Made by a program: the position numbers and the translations under genes. From positions 1 through 64,000 of the forward strand of contig NZ_RXLZ01000007.1 in NCBI RefSeq assembly GCF_003970865.1: a stretch of 64,000 bases of DNA, given 5' to 3'. Position 1 is the first letter of the stretch; each line of letters begins with the position of its first letter. Shown here one piece after another: positions 7,957-16,119 of this stretch. The notes under the pieces were generated by a model that saw only the letters and a program-made list of their open reading frames with translations, was not told the origin of the DNA and ran no database searches. This stretch comes from Stenotrophomonas maltophilia. GTDB lineage: Bacteria; Pseudomonadota; Gammaproteobacteria; Xanthomonadales; Xanthomonadaceae.

Positions 7957-9698
7957 GCACGCCTTCGACCGCGCTGGATGGCATTGCAACCCGGCCGGCG
8001 CCAGCACCGGCGCTGAAGATCGTGCCAGCCCGGCATCCGCTGCAGGTCTTCGGCACGGTGCTGGCACTGGCGCTGATCCTGATCGGGCTGCAATCCGTGC
8101 TGGGCAATCCGCGCTGGGGCTGGGGCACATTCGCCGAGTGGTTCTTCGCACGCCCTGTGCTGGAAGGCCTGGGCCGCACGCTGCTGCTGACCGCGCTCGG
8201 TACCGGCCTCGGCTTCGCACTGGGTACCTTGCTTGCGCTGGCCCGGGTGTCCGGTTCACCGCTGCTGTCGGCGGTGTCGTGGGGCTATGTGTGGTTGTTC
8301 CGCTCGATCCCGCTGCTGGTGCTGTTGCTGCTGCTGAACAACCTGGGCTACCTGTACAGCACCATCGAGCTGGGCGTGCCGTTCACCGGCATCAGCCTGT
8401 TCTCGTACCCGACCACGCAGCTGATCGGTGTGTTCACCGCCGCGGTGCTGGGCCTGACCCTGAACCAGGCGGCGTTCTCGGCCGAGGTGATCCGCGGTGG
8501 CATTCTTTCGGTCGACCACGGCCAGTACGAGGCCGCAGCCGCGCTTGGCCTGCCGCGCGGTCGCCAGGTGCGCCGCATCATCCTGCCGCAGGCGATGCGT
8601 TCGATCCTGCCGGCCGCGTTCAACGATGTGATCGGCCTGGCCAAGAGCACCTCGGTGGTCTACGTGCTGGCGCTGCCGGAGCTGTTCTACACCGTGCAGG
8701 TGATCTACCGGCGCAATCTGGAAGTGGTGCCGCTGCTGATGGTGGCCACGGTCTGGTACCTGGTGATCCTGACCGTGCTGTCGCTGCTGCAGCGGCGCGT
8801 GGAACAGCGCTTCGCGCGCGGCCAGCTGCAGCGCGAGCGTTCGGTGTCACGGGTGTCGTCACCGGTGCGGACATCCAGTGATGCTGCGCCGCGCGTGGCA
8901 AGCCGCCCGCGCATCGCCACCCAGGTTGAAGCGGGCGAGGGTGCGGCGGTGTCGCTGCACGGTGTGGGCAAGGTGTTCGGCGAGCAGCCGGTGCTGGAAG
9001 ACGTGAACCTGGATCTGCGCGCTGGAAGCGTGACGGTGCTGATAGGCCCGTCCGGCGCCGGCAAGTCCACGCTGCTGCGACTGATCAATCATCTGGAACG
9101 CGCCGACAGCGGTTACGTGACTGTCGGCGGCCAGCTGATCGGCTACCGCCGCGATGGCGACACCCTGTACGAGCTGCCCGAGCGCGAGATCCGCCGCCGT
9201 CGTGCGGAAGTGGGCATGGTGTTCCAGGGCTTCAACCTGTTCCCGCACCTGACCGCGCTGGAGAACATCATCGAGGCACCCATTGCAGTGCGTGGCGTGC
9301 CGCGCGCGCAGGCCGAGCAGCAGGCGCGCACGCTGCTGGAGCGGGTCGGTCTGGCCGACAAGGCCGATGCCTTCCCGCGCCAGCTGTCCGGTGGCCAGCA
9401 GCAGCGCATCGCGATCGCCCGCGCACTGGCGCTGCAACCGAAGGTGCTGCTGTTCGATGAGCCTACCTCGGCACTGGACCCGGAGCTGGTCGCTGAAGTG
9501 CTGAGCGTGATCGAGGAGCTGGCCCGTTCCGGCACCACGCTGGTGATCGTCACCCATGAACTGAGCTTCGCCCGTCGCGTGGCCGACCACGTGGTGATGA
9601 TGGACCAGGGCCGGGTGATCGAGCAGGGCACGCCCGAGGCCCTGTTCGAGCGCCCGCGCCAGCAGCGCACTGCCGATTTCCTGGCCAAGACCCTGTAA
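7953..9698 (+). CDS. Amino-acid ABC transporter, fused permease and ATP-binding protein
   Basis: Single 581-residue polypeptide joining a HisM/GlnP-type permease and a GlnQ-type ATPase. Residues about 30-290 hold several membrane helices, with the permease EAA-like loop near FSAEVIRGGILSVDHGQ. After a linker rich in Ser/Arg the ATPase starts at about 330: Walker A GPSGAGKST (about 365), signature LSGGQQQR (about 476), Walker B VLLFDEPTSALD (about 499) and switch His in VTHEL (about 532). GTG start 7953 overlaps the previous stop. Domain order matches polar amino-acid/cystine importers (TcyL/M plus TcyN), here as one chain. Inner membrane; likely a homodimer, giving two permease and two ATPase halves. 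Confidence 0.9.
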   Translation: MSTPSTALDGIATRPAPAPALKIVPARHPLQVFGTVLALALILIGLQSVLGNPRWGWGTFAEWFFARPVLEGLGRTLLLTALGTGLGFALGTLLALARVSGSPLLSAVSWGYVWLFRSIPLLVLLLLLNNLGYLYSTIELGVPFTGISLFSYPTTQLIGVFTAAVLGLTLNQAAFSAEVIRGGILSVDHGQYEAAAALGLPRGRQVRRIILPQAMRSILPAAFNDVIGLAKSTSVVYVLALPELFYTVQVIYRRNLEVVPLLMVATVWYLVILTVLSLLQRRVEQRFARGQLQRERSVSRVSSPVRTSSDAAPRVASRPRIATQVEAGEGAAVSLHGVGKVFGEQPVLEDVNLDLRAGSVTVLIGPSGAGKSTLLRLINHLERADSGYVTVGGQLIGYRRDGDTLYELPEREIRRRRAEVGMVFQGFNLFPHLTALENIIEAPIAVRGVPRAQAEQQARTLLERVGLADKADAFPRQLSGGQQQRIAIARALALQPKVLLFDEPTSALDPELVAEVLSVIEELARSGTTLVIVTHELSFARRVADHVVMMDQGRVIEQGTPEALFERPRQQRTADFLAKTL

Positions 9699-9714
9699 CC
9701 CCGGAAGGAACACC

Positions 9715-10692
9715 ATGAGCCCTGCAGCACCGCGTCGCCCCTCGCGCAGCACCCTGTTGATCGTGGGCGTGCTGGTCATCGGCATCGCCGGCATCGTCTA
9801 TTCGCGCGTACGCCAGGCACCGGATGCCGCCGCCGTAGCCGCGACCAGCCTGGCAAGCGGCAACACCGCTGCCTTGAAGGGCACGTTTGACCCGAAGGCG
9901 CAGGCGTTGATCCCGGCCGACTATCACTTTGTCACCCCCGGTACGTTCACCGTGGCCACTCATCCGGGGCAGCTGCCGCTGGCCGACTATGGTGCCGACA
10001 GCAAGGACGTGGTCGGCATCGAGCCGGACATCGCACGGCTGATCGCCGATGGGCTGGGCCTGAAGCTGGTGATCGTACCGGTGGCCTGGCCCGACTGGCC
10101 GCTGGGGCTGGAATCAGGCAAGTACGATGCGGTGCTGTCGAACGTGACCGTCACCGAAGAGCGCAAGAAGAAATTCGATTTCTCCAGCTACCGTTACGAC
10201 CTGCTGGGCATCTACACGCGTACAGATGGGCCGATCCAGAAGATCGAAAAACCCGCCGATGTCGCAGGGCTGAAGGTGGTGGTGGGTGCCAGCACCAACC
10301 AGGACCAGATCCTGCGGCAGTGGGACCAGCAGAACATCGCCGCCGGCTTGAAGCCGGTGGAGTACCAGTACTTCGATGACGCCGTGGTCGGCCGGCTGGC
10401 GGTGATCACCGGCCGCGCGGATGTCTCGTTCGAACCGAATGCCACCGGCGCGTACTCGGCACGCGACGGCAAGGTGCGGCGCGTAGGCCTGTTCCCTGGC
10501 GGCTGGCCGAACGCTGCGGCGATCTCGGTAACCACGCGCAAGGGCAGCGGCCTGGCCGATGCGGTGACGCAGGCATTGAACACCCAGATCGGCAGCGGCA
10601 CCTATGCGCAGGCGCTGAAGCGGTGGAATGTGGCCGAGGAAGCGGTGCCGCAGTCGCAGACCAATCCGCCGGGGTTGCCGACGCTGCAATGA
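9715..10692 (+). CDS. ABC transporter substrate-binding protein, polar amino-acid family
   Basis: 325-residue periplasmic binding protein for the fused ABC transporter just upstream (16-base gap). An N-terminal hydrophobic stretch at about residues 12-31 (LLIVGVLVIGIAGIVYS) lacks a clear cleavage site or lipobox, so it may stay as a membrane anchor. From about 60 on it is a SBP_bac_3 domain: FTVATHPGQLPLA, then DVVGIEPDIARLIADGL, YDAVLSNVTVTEERKKKFDFS and a hinge around VVVGASTNQDQ. The ligand is probably an S-substituted cysteine or cystine-like compound. Last gene of the operon. Confidence 0.88.
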   Translation: MSPAAPRRPSRSTLLIVGVLVIGIAGIVYSRVRQAPDAAAVAATSLASGNTAALKGTFDPKAQALIPADYHFVTPGTFTVATHPGQLPLADYGADSKDVVGIEPDIARLIADGLGLKLVIVPVAWPDWPLGLESGKYDAVLSNVTVTEERKKKFDFSSYRYDLLGIYTRTDGPIQKIEKPADVAGLKVVVGASTNQDQILRQWDQQNIAAGLKPVEYQYFDDAVVGRLAVITGRADVSFEPNATGAYSARDGKVRRVGLFPGGWPNAAAISVTTRKGSGLADAVTQALNTQIGSGTYAQALKRWNVAEEAVPQSQTNPPGLPTLQ

Positions 10693-10718
10693 CACCGGGC
10701 GTGGCCCGGCGGGCCCCT

Positions 10719-10784
10719 GTAGTCGAGCTTGCTCGACTGGCGCATGGTGATCGGCGAAATGCAGTCGAGCAAGCTCGACTCTAC
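10719..10784. repeat. SMAG (GTAG) palindromic repeat, inverted pair
   Basis: Two copies of a short hairpin repeat face each other. The left copy begins GTAG at 10719 and has the arms AGTCGAGC/GCTCGACT; the right copy (10762-10784) has the same arms and ends in CTAC. About 22 bases lie between. This is the architecture of Stenotrophomonas SMAG REP elements, often found in head-to-head pairs at 3' gene ends. The pair lies between the convergent binding-protein and glycosidase genes, where it may stabilise mRNA 3' ends or limit read-through. The last bases of the right copy supply the stop codon of the minus-strand gene. Confidence 0.85.
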
Positions 10785-13700
10785 CAACGCGCTTCCAGCG
10801 TTCTGAACGACTTCTCCAGCCGCACACCCTCGGCATCGAAGTCGGAAACGCTACGCCCATCCACACGCACCGTCTTCGGCATGGTACGCGCCGGCCACCA
10901 GACCTTCACCGCCGTCCCGCTGCGCAACCCCTTGCCCAGCGTGACCGTCAGCACCCCGTCGCGCTGCCGCGCCTGCATCTGCAACGTGCCATACGCGGTC
11001 GGCAGCCGCTCCACCGCCAGCCCTTCGCCAGCAACCCACGACGGCGGCGTGCCCGGCAGCAATGACAACGCATCATCGTCTTCGCGCATCAGCATGCCGA
11101 ACAGCGTGCGGCCGTACTCGGCGCCGATCCAGGTGTGCGGCATGTCGCCCAGATAGCGTGGGAAACGCAGGCGCGAGTGCACGACCTCGGCCAGAACCTG
11201 CCACTCAAGCGGACGCCGATCATGCAGCAGTCCCTGCAGCAGCTCATCGGCCACCTGCGGCTGGCCCAGGTGCACATAGCTCAGCACGTTGCGGATCTCA
11301 TACGGCGTATAGGCGTACAGCGCATCGGGCTGGCTGCGCTTGCGCACGTCCTCCAGATAACGCGCGAAGGTGGTCCGCAGTGCCTCGGCGGGCAGCACGC
11401 TCTGCGCACCGGTGGGGTCCAGTGCGATCGATACGCCGGTGGGATCACCATCACCCAGATCCGCCGAGGACGGGATGAAGTCGATGCCCTTCCACGCCAT
11501 CGTGGCGCGGATCGAGGCGTGCAGCGCGTCGTAGAGCAGCTTGTATTGCTCGCGCGCCCAGGCAGCAGTCTCGTGGTCGCCCAGCGCCTCGGCCAGCCAC
11601 GCGCCGTCGTGCCACCCCTTCAGGCCCCAGTAGTCATCCCAGTAGCTGTGGGTAGGGGACGGATAGCCCTCATGGCTGATCGACGGTGCAAGGATGCCGG
11701 CGAAGCGCTCCGGTGATGGCTGGTCGGCCTTGTAGCCGGGCACCAGCGTGCGCTCGCGCAGCTCCTGCAGGAAGTGCAGCGCGGCCTTCACTTTCGGCAG
11801 GTAGTCACGCACTGATTCCGGTCCACCATCAAGGCGCGCGACATCGGCCACCAACGCGACGTACTGCCCTTGGCTGTCGTACTCGATGTCCGAACCAAAG
11901 CCGGTGTTGACGCTGCCATCGTCGTTGAGGATGGGCGAGACCAGGCCGTTGCCATGCACGCCGTGTTCGCTGTACCAGGCCAGGTAGTCGCGCGCGACCT
12001 TGGCCTCGCCCATGCGCAGCAGCACCGCCGAGGTGGCCATGCCGTCGCGGATGAAGGAGCGGCTGTAGTTGCGCGGGCCGGGCTGCATCGCAGGGCCGGT
12101 CTGGTTGATCAGCATGTAGGCGGCCTGCGCACGCAGCATGTCGACCAGTGAGGGATCGGGCAGGCGCAGGCCGACCTGGCCCAGCCGTGCCTGCCAGTCC
12201 GCGGAGGCCTGCGTGGCCAGGGAATCAAACGCCGTATTGGCATCGCGGGGCAGCGTAGCCAGATCGAGCGCAGGCGCTTCGGGCAGCGCGCCCTTGCTAT
12301 CGGCGGCGGCAGTACCCAGCGGGAACGCGACCACGATGGCATCGCTGGCGCCCGGTGCCAGTGATACGCGGTAGTTCAACGCAGCCGAGGCAAGACCCTC
12401 GTCGTCGCGCGCCTGTTGCGTGGAGGGCAGCTGGCCGGCAGCGACGTTCGCGGTGATTTCCGTTGCGCCATCCTTGCCAAACGGCGCCGTGCCGGACGCA
12501 GTCACCGGCGTGAGCGACTGCAGCAGCATGCGGCCATTGATGCGCACGGCCTGTCCATCGATCGCCACATCGCGGATGGGTGACAGCCCGCCGTTCTGCC
12601 ACGGTGGATTCATCTGTATCGGGCGCACGACCAGGCTGAGCGTGCCGTCGATCCGGGTCTTGCCGGTGTTGTGCAGGCGATGACGCAGGAAGGTCACCGG
12701 CTGGCCGGTGCGCTCGATGGCGAACACTTCACTGCGTAGCTCCAGCCCGGGCTGCGGTGACCACGTAGCGGACGGCATCGGCTTCCAGCCATCCCGCAAC
12801 GCGTGCTGTATCGGCTGTCCTGCCGCGCCAGCGGTTTGGCCATCGGCATTGCGCCAGATCGGCTGCACCAACGGCGCGCCCTTGAATGCTTCCAGATTGC
12901 CGTATTCGTCGAAGATCGATTTCTGTCGTCCTGCGTGCACACCGACGGCGGTCCAATAGGTCTGCTGCATCTGCAGCGACGCCGGGAACAGCGCGCGCTG
13001 CGCGCCGCTGGCGGCGATCTGATACTGCTTCATCGGTGTCATCACCGCTTTCGGGCCGAGCAGGCGCAGTCGCGCGATCTGCGGGGTAGCGCCGTCCACG
13101 CTCAGGCGGAATGCACGCAGCGGTTGCGCCGTGTCGGCCGCCAGCCAACTCTGCCGGCGGCTGGCCGCCTGCGCATCATGTGCGAGGTCCTGCCAACGGC
13201 CTTGCGCGTCCTGCGCCTGCAGTCGAGCAGCGCCGCGCGCGCCATCCGCCCATTCCACTACAAGGCCAGCCGTGGACTGCGCGCGGGGCAGGGTGATCTC
13301 AAACGCGTGAGCGCCTCCTTTTCCGGCCGGAACCGCAACGGTGCCGCCGCCTTGCCAGAGCGCCGCTGCCTGCGTTGCATCGATACCGCTGATGCGTGCG
13401 CTGAGCGTGCTGTCCAGCGGCTCCATCTCGAAGATCGACACGCCCCAGTCGGAGGTGCGCTGCGGGCTGGCCAGCCGCAGGTAGCGGGCCTGCCGCGGTG
13501 CGAAGTACAGCGTTTCCACGTCGCCCAGCGAATCGGCCATGGTGTATGCGGTCTGCCACTGCGTGCCGTCCATTGACGTCTGCAGTGAATAGCCTTCCGG
13601 GTTCGATACATCCCAGGTGAGGCGCGCGCCGGCCAGCAGGGTGGGCGCGCCCAGATCGATCTGGAACCAGTGGCCGGGGCTGAAGGCGCCGCCGGTGACG

Positions 13701-13900
13701 GTCTTCGGGTCGCCGTCGATCAGGTGGCTGATCGCCATCGCCGGTACCTGTTGCGAGGAACTGCTGGCCTGCCATTGGCTGCGCGGGGGGAGGGTCTGTG
13801 CCTGTGCGCTGGAGGCCAGGGCGGCCAACAGCAGGGCAGTGGCAGGGCGCAACGGGAAAAGCGGTGTGGAGACCTTGGAGCGTTCGGCGCGCAACGTCAT
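10781..13900 (-). CDS. Secreted glycosidase-like protein with N-terminal discoidin (F5/8C) domain
   Basis: 1039 residues with a signal peptide (about 1-34, ending AQAQ). Residues about 36-165 form an F5/8 type C (carbohydrate-binding module 32-like) beta-sandwich. After further beta-rich sequence, about 570-930 looks like an (alpha/alpha)6 six-hairpin glycosidase barrel, with acidic candidates in YSRSFIRDGMATS, FGSDIEYDSQGQY and HSYWDDYWGLKGWHDGA. A short beta domain ends the protein. Likely acts on a plant or host glycan in the periplasm or outside; I cannot name the GH family. A LacI-type operator stands 56 bases upstream. The stop codon lies in a SMAG repeat. Confidence 0.75.
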   Translation of the reverse strand: MTLRAERSKVSTPLFPLRPATALLLAALASSAQAQTLPPRSQWQASSSSQQVPAMAISHLIDGDPKTVTGGAFSPGHWFQIDLGAPTLLAGARLTWDVSNPEGYSLQTSMDGTQWQTAYTMADSLGDVETLYFAPRQARYLRLASPQRTSDWGVSIFEMEPLDSTLSARISGIDATQAAALWQGGGTVAVPAGKGGAHAFEITLPRAQSTAGLVVEWADGARGAARLQAQDAQGRWQDLAHDAQAASRRQSWLAADTAQPLRAFRLSVDGATPQIARLRLLGPKAVMTPMKQYQIAASGAQRALFPASLQMQQTYWTAVGVHAGRQKSIFDEYGNLEAFKGAPLVQPIWRNADGQTAGAAGQPIQHALRDGWKPMPSATWSPQPGLELRSEVFAIERTGQPVTFLRHRLHNTGKTRIDGTLSLVVRPIQMNPPWQNGGLSPIRDVAIDGQAVRINGRMLLQSLTPVTASGTAPFGKDGATEITANVAAGQLPSTQQARDDEGLASAALNYRVSLAPGASDAIVVAFPLGTAAADSKGALPEAPALDLATLPRDANTAFDSLATQASADWQARLGQVGLRLPDPSLVDMLRAQAAYMLINQTGPAMQPGPRNYSRSFIRDGMATSAVLLRMGEAKVARDYLAWYSEHGVHGNGLVSPILNDDGSVNTGFGSDIEYDSQGQYVALVADVARLDGGPESVRDYLPKVKAALHFLQELRERTLVPGYKADQPSPERFAGILAPSISHEGYPSPTHSYWDDYWGLKGWHDGAWLAEALGDHETAAWAREQYKLLYDALHASIRATMAWKGIDFIPSSADLGDGDPTGVSIALDPTGAQSVLPAEALRTTFARYLEDVRKRSQPDALYAYTPYEIRNVLSYVHLGQPQVADELLQGLLHDRRPLEWQVLAEVVHSRLRFPRYLGDMPHTWIGAEYGRTLFGMLMREDDDALSLLPGTPPSWVAGEGLAVERLPTAYGTLQMQARQRDGVLTVTLGKGLRSGTAVKVWWPARTMPKTVRVDGRSVSDFDAEGVRLEKSFRTLEARW

Positions 13901-13955
13901 TACGGACAGCCTCGCAGGTTCGACCGGAATCGGGCGAGCGCTACGCTAGCAAGGG

Positions 13956-13971
13956 ATGTAATCGGTTACAT
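13956..13971. promoter_or_regulatory. LacI-family-type operator palindrome
   Basis: The 16-base near-palindrome ATGTAATCGGTTACAT (one mismatched pair, central CG) has the shape of a LacI/GalR-family operator. It lies 56 bases upstream of the minus-strand glycosidase start and far from the plus-strand genes, so it probably makes that gene sugar-responsive. No LacI-type regulator gene is in the window. Confidence 0.5.
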
Positions 13972-14085
13972 GACGCACTGCAGCGCCGCTGGACGCTGGC
14001 GCTGCCATCGCGGGAGGGCTGACGGATGTGGCTCTGGACGTGCAGCGCGGATTGGCTAGGGTCACATCGCAAGCCTTTTAAGTTG

Positions 14086-14101
14086 GTTGTCATTTGACAA
14101 C
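14086..14101. promoter_or_regulatory. Palindromic operator with embedded -35-like TTGACA
   Basis: GTTGTCATTTGACAAC has perfect 7-base arms (GTTGTCA/TGACAAC) around two bases. Its right arm holds TTGACA at 14094-14099, a consensus -35 hexamer, 39 bases before the first gene of the small two-gene module. A DNA-binding protein bound here would block the promoter; the HTH protein of the module is the natural candidate. Confidence 0.5.
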
Positions 14102-14137
14102 TTTTGTGAGCCGTGTGCAGACTATGGAGAACAAGGA

Positions 14138-14380
14138 ATGTCTCGAGCGCGTCATCCAGACAAGGACATCGAAGCGGCGTTGCAGTTCGCGGAGGATCGT
14201 GGGTGGAGGCTCCGTATGGCGGACGGCCATGCGTGGGGTCGGATGTATTGCCCTTACAACGACACCGATTGCCGATGCGGGGAGTTCTGCATCGTGAGCA
14301 TCTGGAGCACGCCGCGAAGCGGCAGCCATCATGCAAGGGCCTTGCGGCGTGTGGTCGAGAACTGCAGTCGTGAGCAATGA
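14138..14380 (+). CDS. Small HicA-like protein, candidate toxin
   Basis: 80-residue protein. The pattern DIEAALQFAEDRGWR (9-23), GHAWGRMYCP (30-39), a CRCGEFC cysteine cluster (45-51), SIWSTPRS and H64/H65 then RALRRVVENC resembles the alpha-beta-beta-alpha dsRBD-like fold of HicA mRNA interferases, with a His following a Gly as in HicA's active site. The cysteine-rich insert is unusual and could bind metal. ATG 14138 follows AAGGA; a start at 14087 would lie inside the operator. The gene is followed after 33 bases by an HTH protein. Toxin function is inferred from size, fold-like pattern and pairing only. Confidence 0.6.
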   Translation: MSRARHPDKDIEAALQFAEDRGWRLRMADGHAWGRMYCPYNDTDCRCGEFCIVSIWSTPRSGSHHARALRRVVENCSREQ

Positions 14381-14413
14381 GATCAGGCTTCGTCAGAAGC
14401 GAAGGGGTCAATC

Positions 14414-14911
14414 ATGGAATTCAACTTCACCCTGAAGTACCGCTTGCCGGACACAGGCAATGAAATCGGCGTCCTCGAGCAGCGCTTGGCCGAAGGTGGC
14501 TGTGACGACGCGCTTGTGGGCCTTGGGCTGCCGGGACGACTGGCCCTGGCGTTCTGCCGCGAAGCAGACAGCGCAGGGGCTGCCCTGCGTTCGGCGCTGA
14601 ACGATGTGCAGCGGGCCGTGCCCGGTGCCGAACTGGTTGAAGTGAGCCCCGATCTGGTAGGGCTCACTGACGTCGCAGATCTGCTCGGAATGTCGCGCCA
14701 GAACATGCGGAAGCTCATGCTGGCCAACCCGCAGTCGTTTCCGTCCCCGGTGCATGACGGCTCGACCTCGATCTGGCATCTCGTCGACATTCTCGGTTGG
14801 CTGCGAGCGCGCGGCAGCGGGAAAGTCACGACGGAAATGACCGAGCTTGCCGCCGCTGCACTGCAGCTCAATCTGGCCCGGGAAGGGCGCAGGCTTCACC
14901 CGAAGACGTAG
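14414..14911 (+). CDS. HTH DNA-binding protein, partner of the HicA-like protein
   Basis: 165 residues. Residues 1-75 (FTLKYRLP..., GRLALAFCREADSAGAALRSALNDVQ) form a beta-beta-alpha pattern comparable with the partial RNase H fold of HicB antitoxins. Residues 84-103 (LTDVADLLGMSRQNMRKLML) are a MerR/AlpA-like helix-turn-helix, followed by a wing-like SPVHDGSTSIWHLVDILGWL. An N-terminal neutralising domain joined to a DNA-binding domain is the layout of an autoregulating antitoxin. Start ATG 14414 follows AAGGGG. I do not know a characterised homologue. Confidence 0.7.
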   Translation: MEFNFTLKYRLPDTGNEIGVLEQRLAEGGCDDALVGLGLPGRLALAFCREADSAGAALRSALNDVQRAVPGAELVEVSPDLVGLTDVADLLGMSRQNMRKLMLANPQSFPSPVHDGSTSIWHLVDILGWLRARGSGKVTTEMTELAAAALQLNLAREGRRLHPKT

Positions 14912-14938
14912 CGGCGGCCAGAATCGGAGCCCGCCGCA

Positions 14939-16015
14939 TTACAGCTCCACCGTCTCCCACCAGCGTGTACCCGCCAGTGGCGCCTGCATGTCCAGCGCTT
15001 CGCCCATCATCGGCGTAGCCACCGGCACGTTCTTCGCGGCCGCCAATGCGGTGATGCGCTCGAACGGCTGCTGCCATGCGTGCAGGGCCAGGTCGAAGGT
15101 GCCGTTGTGAATTGGCAGCAGCCACTTTCCGCGCAGGTCCAGGTGCGCCTGCAGCGTCTGTTCCGGCTGCATGTGCACGAACGCCCAGCGCGGATCATAG
15201 GCGCCGGTCTCGATCATGGTCAGGTCGAACGGACCGTATTTCTCGCCGATGGCCTTGAAGCCGTCGAAGTAGCCGGTGTCGCCGCTGAAGAAAATGCGGA
15301 AGTCAGCGTCCTGGATCACCCATGACGCCCACAGGCTGCGATCACTATCGCCCAGCCCGCGGCCGGAGAAGTGCTGGCCTGGGGTCGCGGTCAGGCGCAG
15401 GCCGTTGGCTTCGGTGGATTGCCACCAGTCCAGCTGCTCGACCTTGCGCGCATCCACCCCCCACGCGATCAACTGGTCGCCGACGCCGAGCGGGGCGATG
15501 AAGCGCGCGGTCTTGCCGGCCAGCTGGATCACTGCGGCATGGTCCAGATGGTCGTAGTGGTTGTGCGAGAGGATCACACCAGCAATCGGCGGCAGCGCGT
15601 CGATGCTGATCGGTGGCGCATGGAAGCGTGCAGGGCCCATCCACTGCACCGGCGAGGCGCGCTCGGAGAACACCGGATCGGTCAGCCAGTACTGGCCACG
15701 CAGCTTCAGCAGGATGGTGGAGTGCCCAAGCCGGAACAGGCTGCGATCCGGTGCGGCGTCCAGTGTGGCACGGTCCAGCGGCTGCACCGGAATGGGGTGA
15801 GCGGGCACGGTGCCCTTCGGTTTGTTGAAGAGGAACGTCCACCAGATCTCCGCACCGTCGCGCAGGCCCATCGCCGGACGCGGCAGGGCATTGCGGAACT
15901 TGCCATCACGGTACTGCGGCGAATCGGGGAAGTCGGGGAGGGACCAGGACTTGCAGAAGGTGTAGGCGGTCACGGCGAGGATTCCGAGCAGGAGGACAAG
16001 GAGCAGGCGCTTCAT
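14939..16015 (-). CDS. Metallo-beta-lactamase-fold hydrolase, RomA/NAPE-PLD-like
   Basis: 358-residue MBL-fold protein with an N-terminal membrane anchor (about residues 2-20). Metal-binding motif SHNHYDHLDH (about residue 150), a further Asp in FFSGDTGYFDG and a late His in LLPIHNGTFDL are all present, and the family is the long NAPE-phospholipase-D/RomA type rather than true beta-lactamases. ATG 16015 gives a normal signal anchor; an upstream in-frame ATG at 16042 would lie inside the operator. Divergent from a TetR gene with two palindromic operators between them, as in RamR-romA of enterobacteria. The substrate is unknown. Confidence 0.85.
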   Translation of the reverse strand: MKRLLLVLLLGILAVTAYTFCKSWSLPDFPDSPQYRDGKFRNALPRPAMGLRDGAEIWWTFLFNKPKGTVPAHPIPVQPLDRATLDAAPDRSLFRLGHSTILLKLRGQYWLTDPVFSERASPVQWMGPARFHAPPISIDALPPIAGVILSHNHYDHLDHAAVIQLAGKTARFIAPLGVGDQLIAWGVDARKVEQLDWWQSTEANGLRLTATPGQHFSGRGLGDSDRSLWASWVIQDADFRIFFSGDTGYFDGFKAIGEKYGPFDLTMIETGAYDPRWAFVHMQPEQTLQAHLDLRGKWLLPIHNGTFDLALHAWQQPFERITALAAAKNVPVATPMMGEALDMQAPLAGTRWWETVEL

Positions 16016-16032
16016 GGGTGACGTCCGCTGGG

Positions 16033-16083
16033 TACACTGCACAGTGTAGTTTCGCGCTTTTCAAAAGTACACTGCCGGGTGTA
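16033..16083. promoter_or_regulatory. Two TetR-type operators between the divergent genes
   Basis: TACACTGCACAGTGTA (16033-16048) has perfect 7-base arms around two bases. TACACTGCCGGGTGTA (16068-16083) is a weaker copy. Their starts are 35 bases apart and they lie between the metallo-hydrolase start (16015) and the TetR start (16120), so one repressor dimer on each could silence both genes. Confidence 0.65.
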
Positions 16084-16119
16084 ATGTGGAGGCATCCGTT
16101 CAGTTATCCGGTTCCCGCC

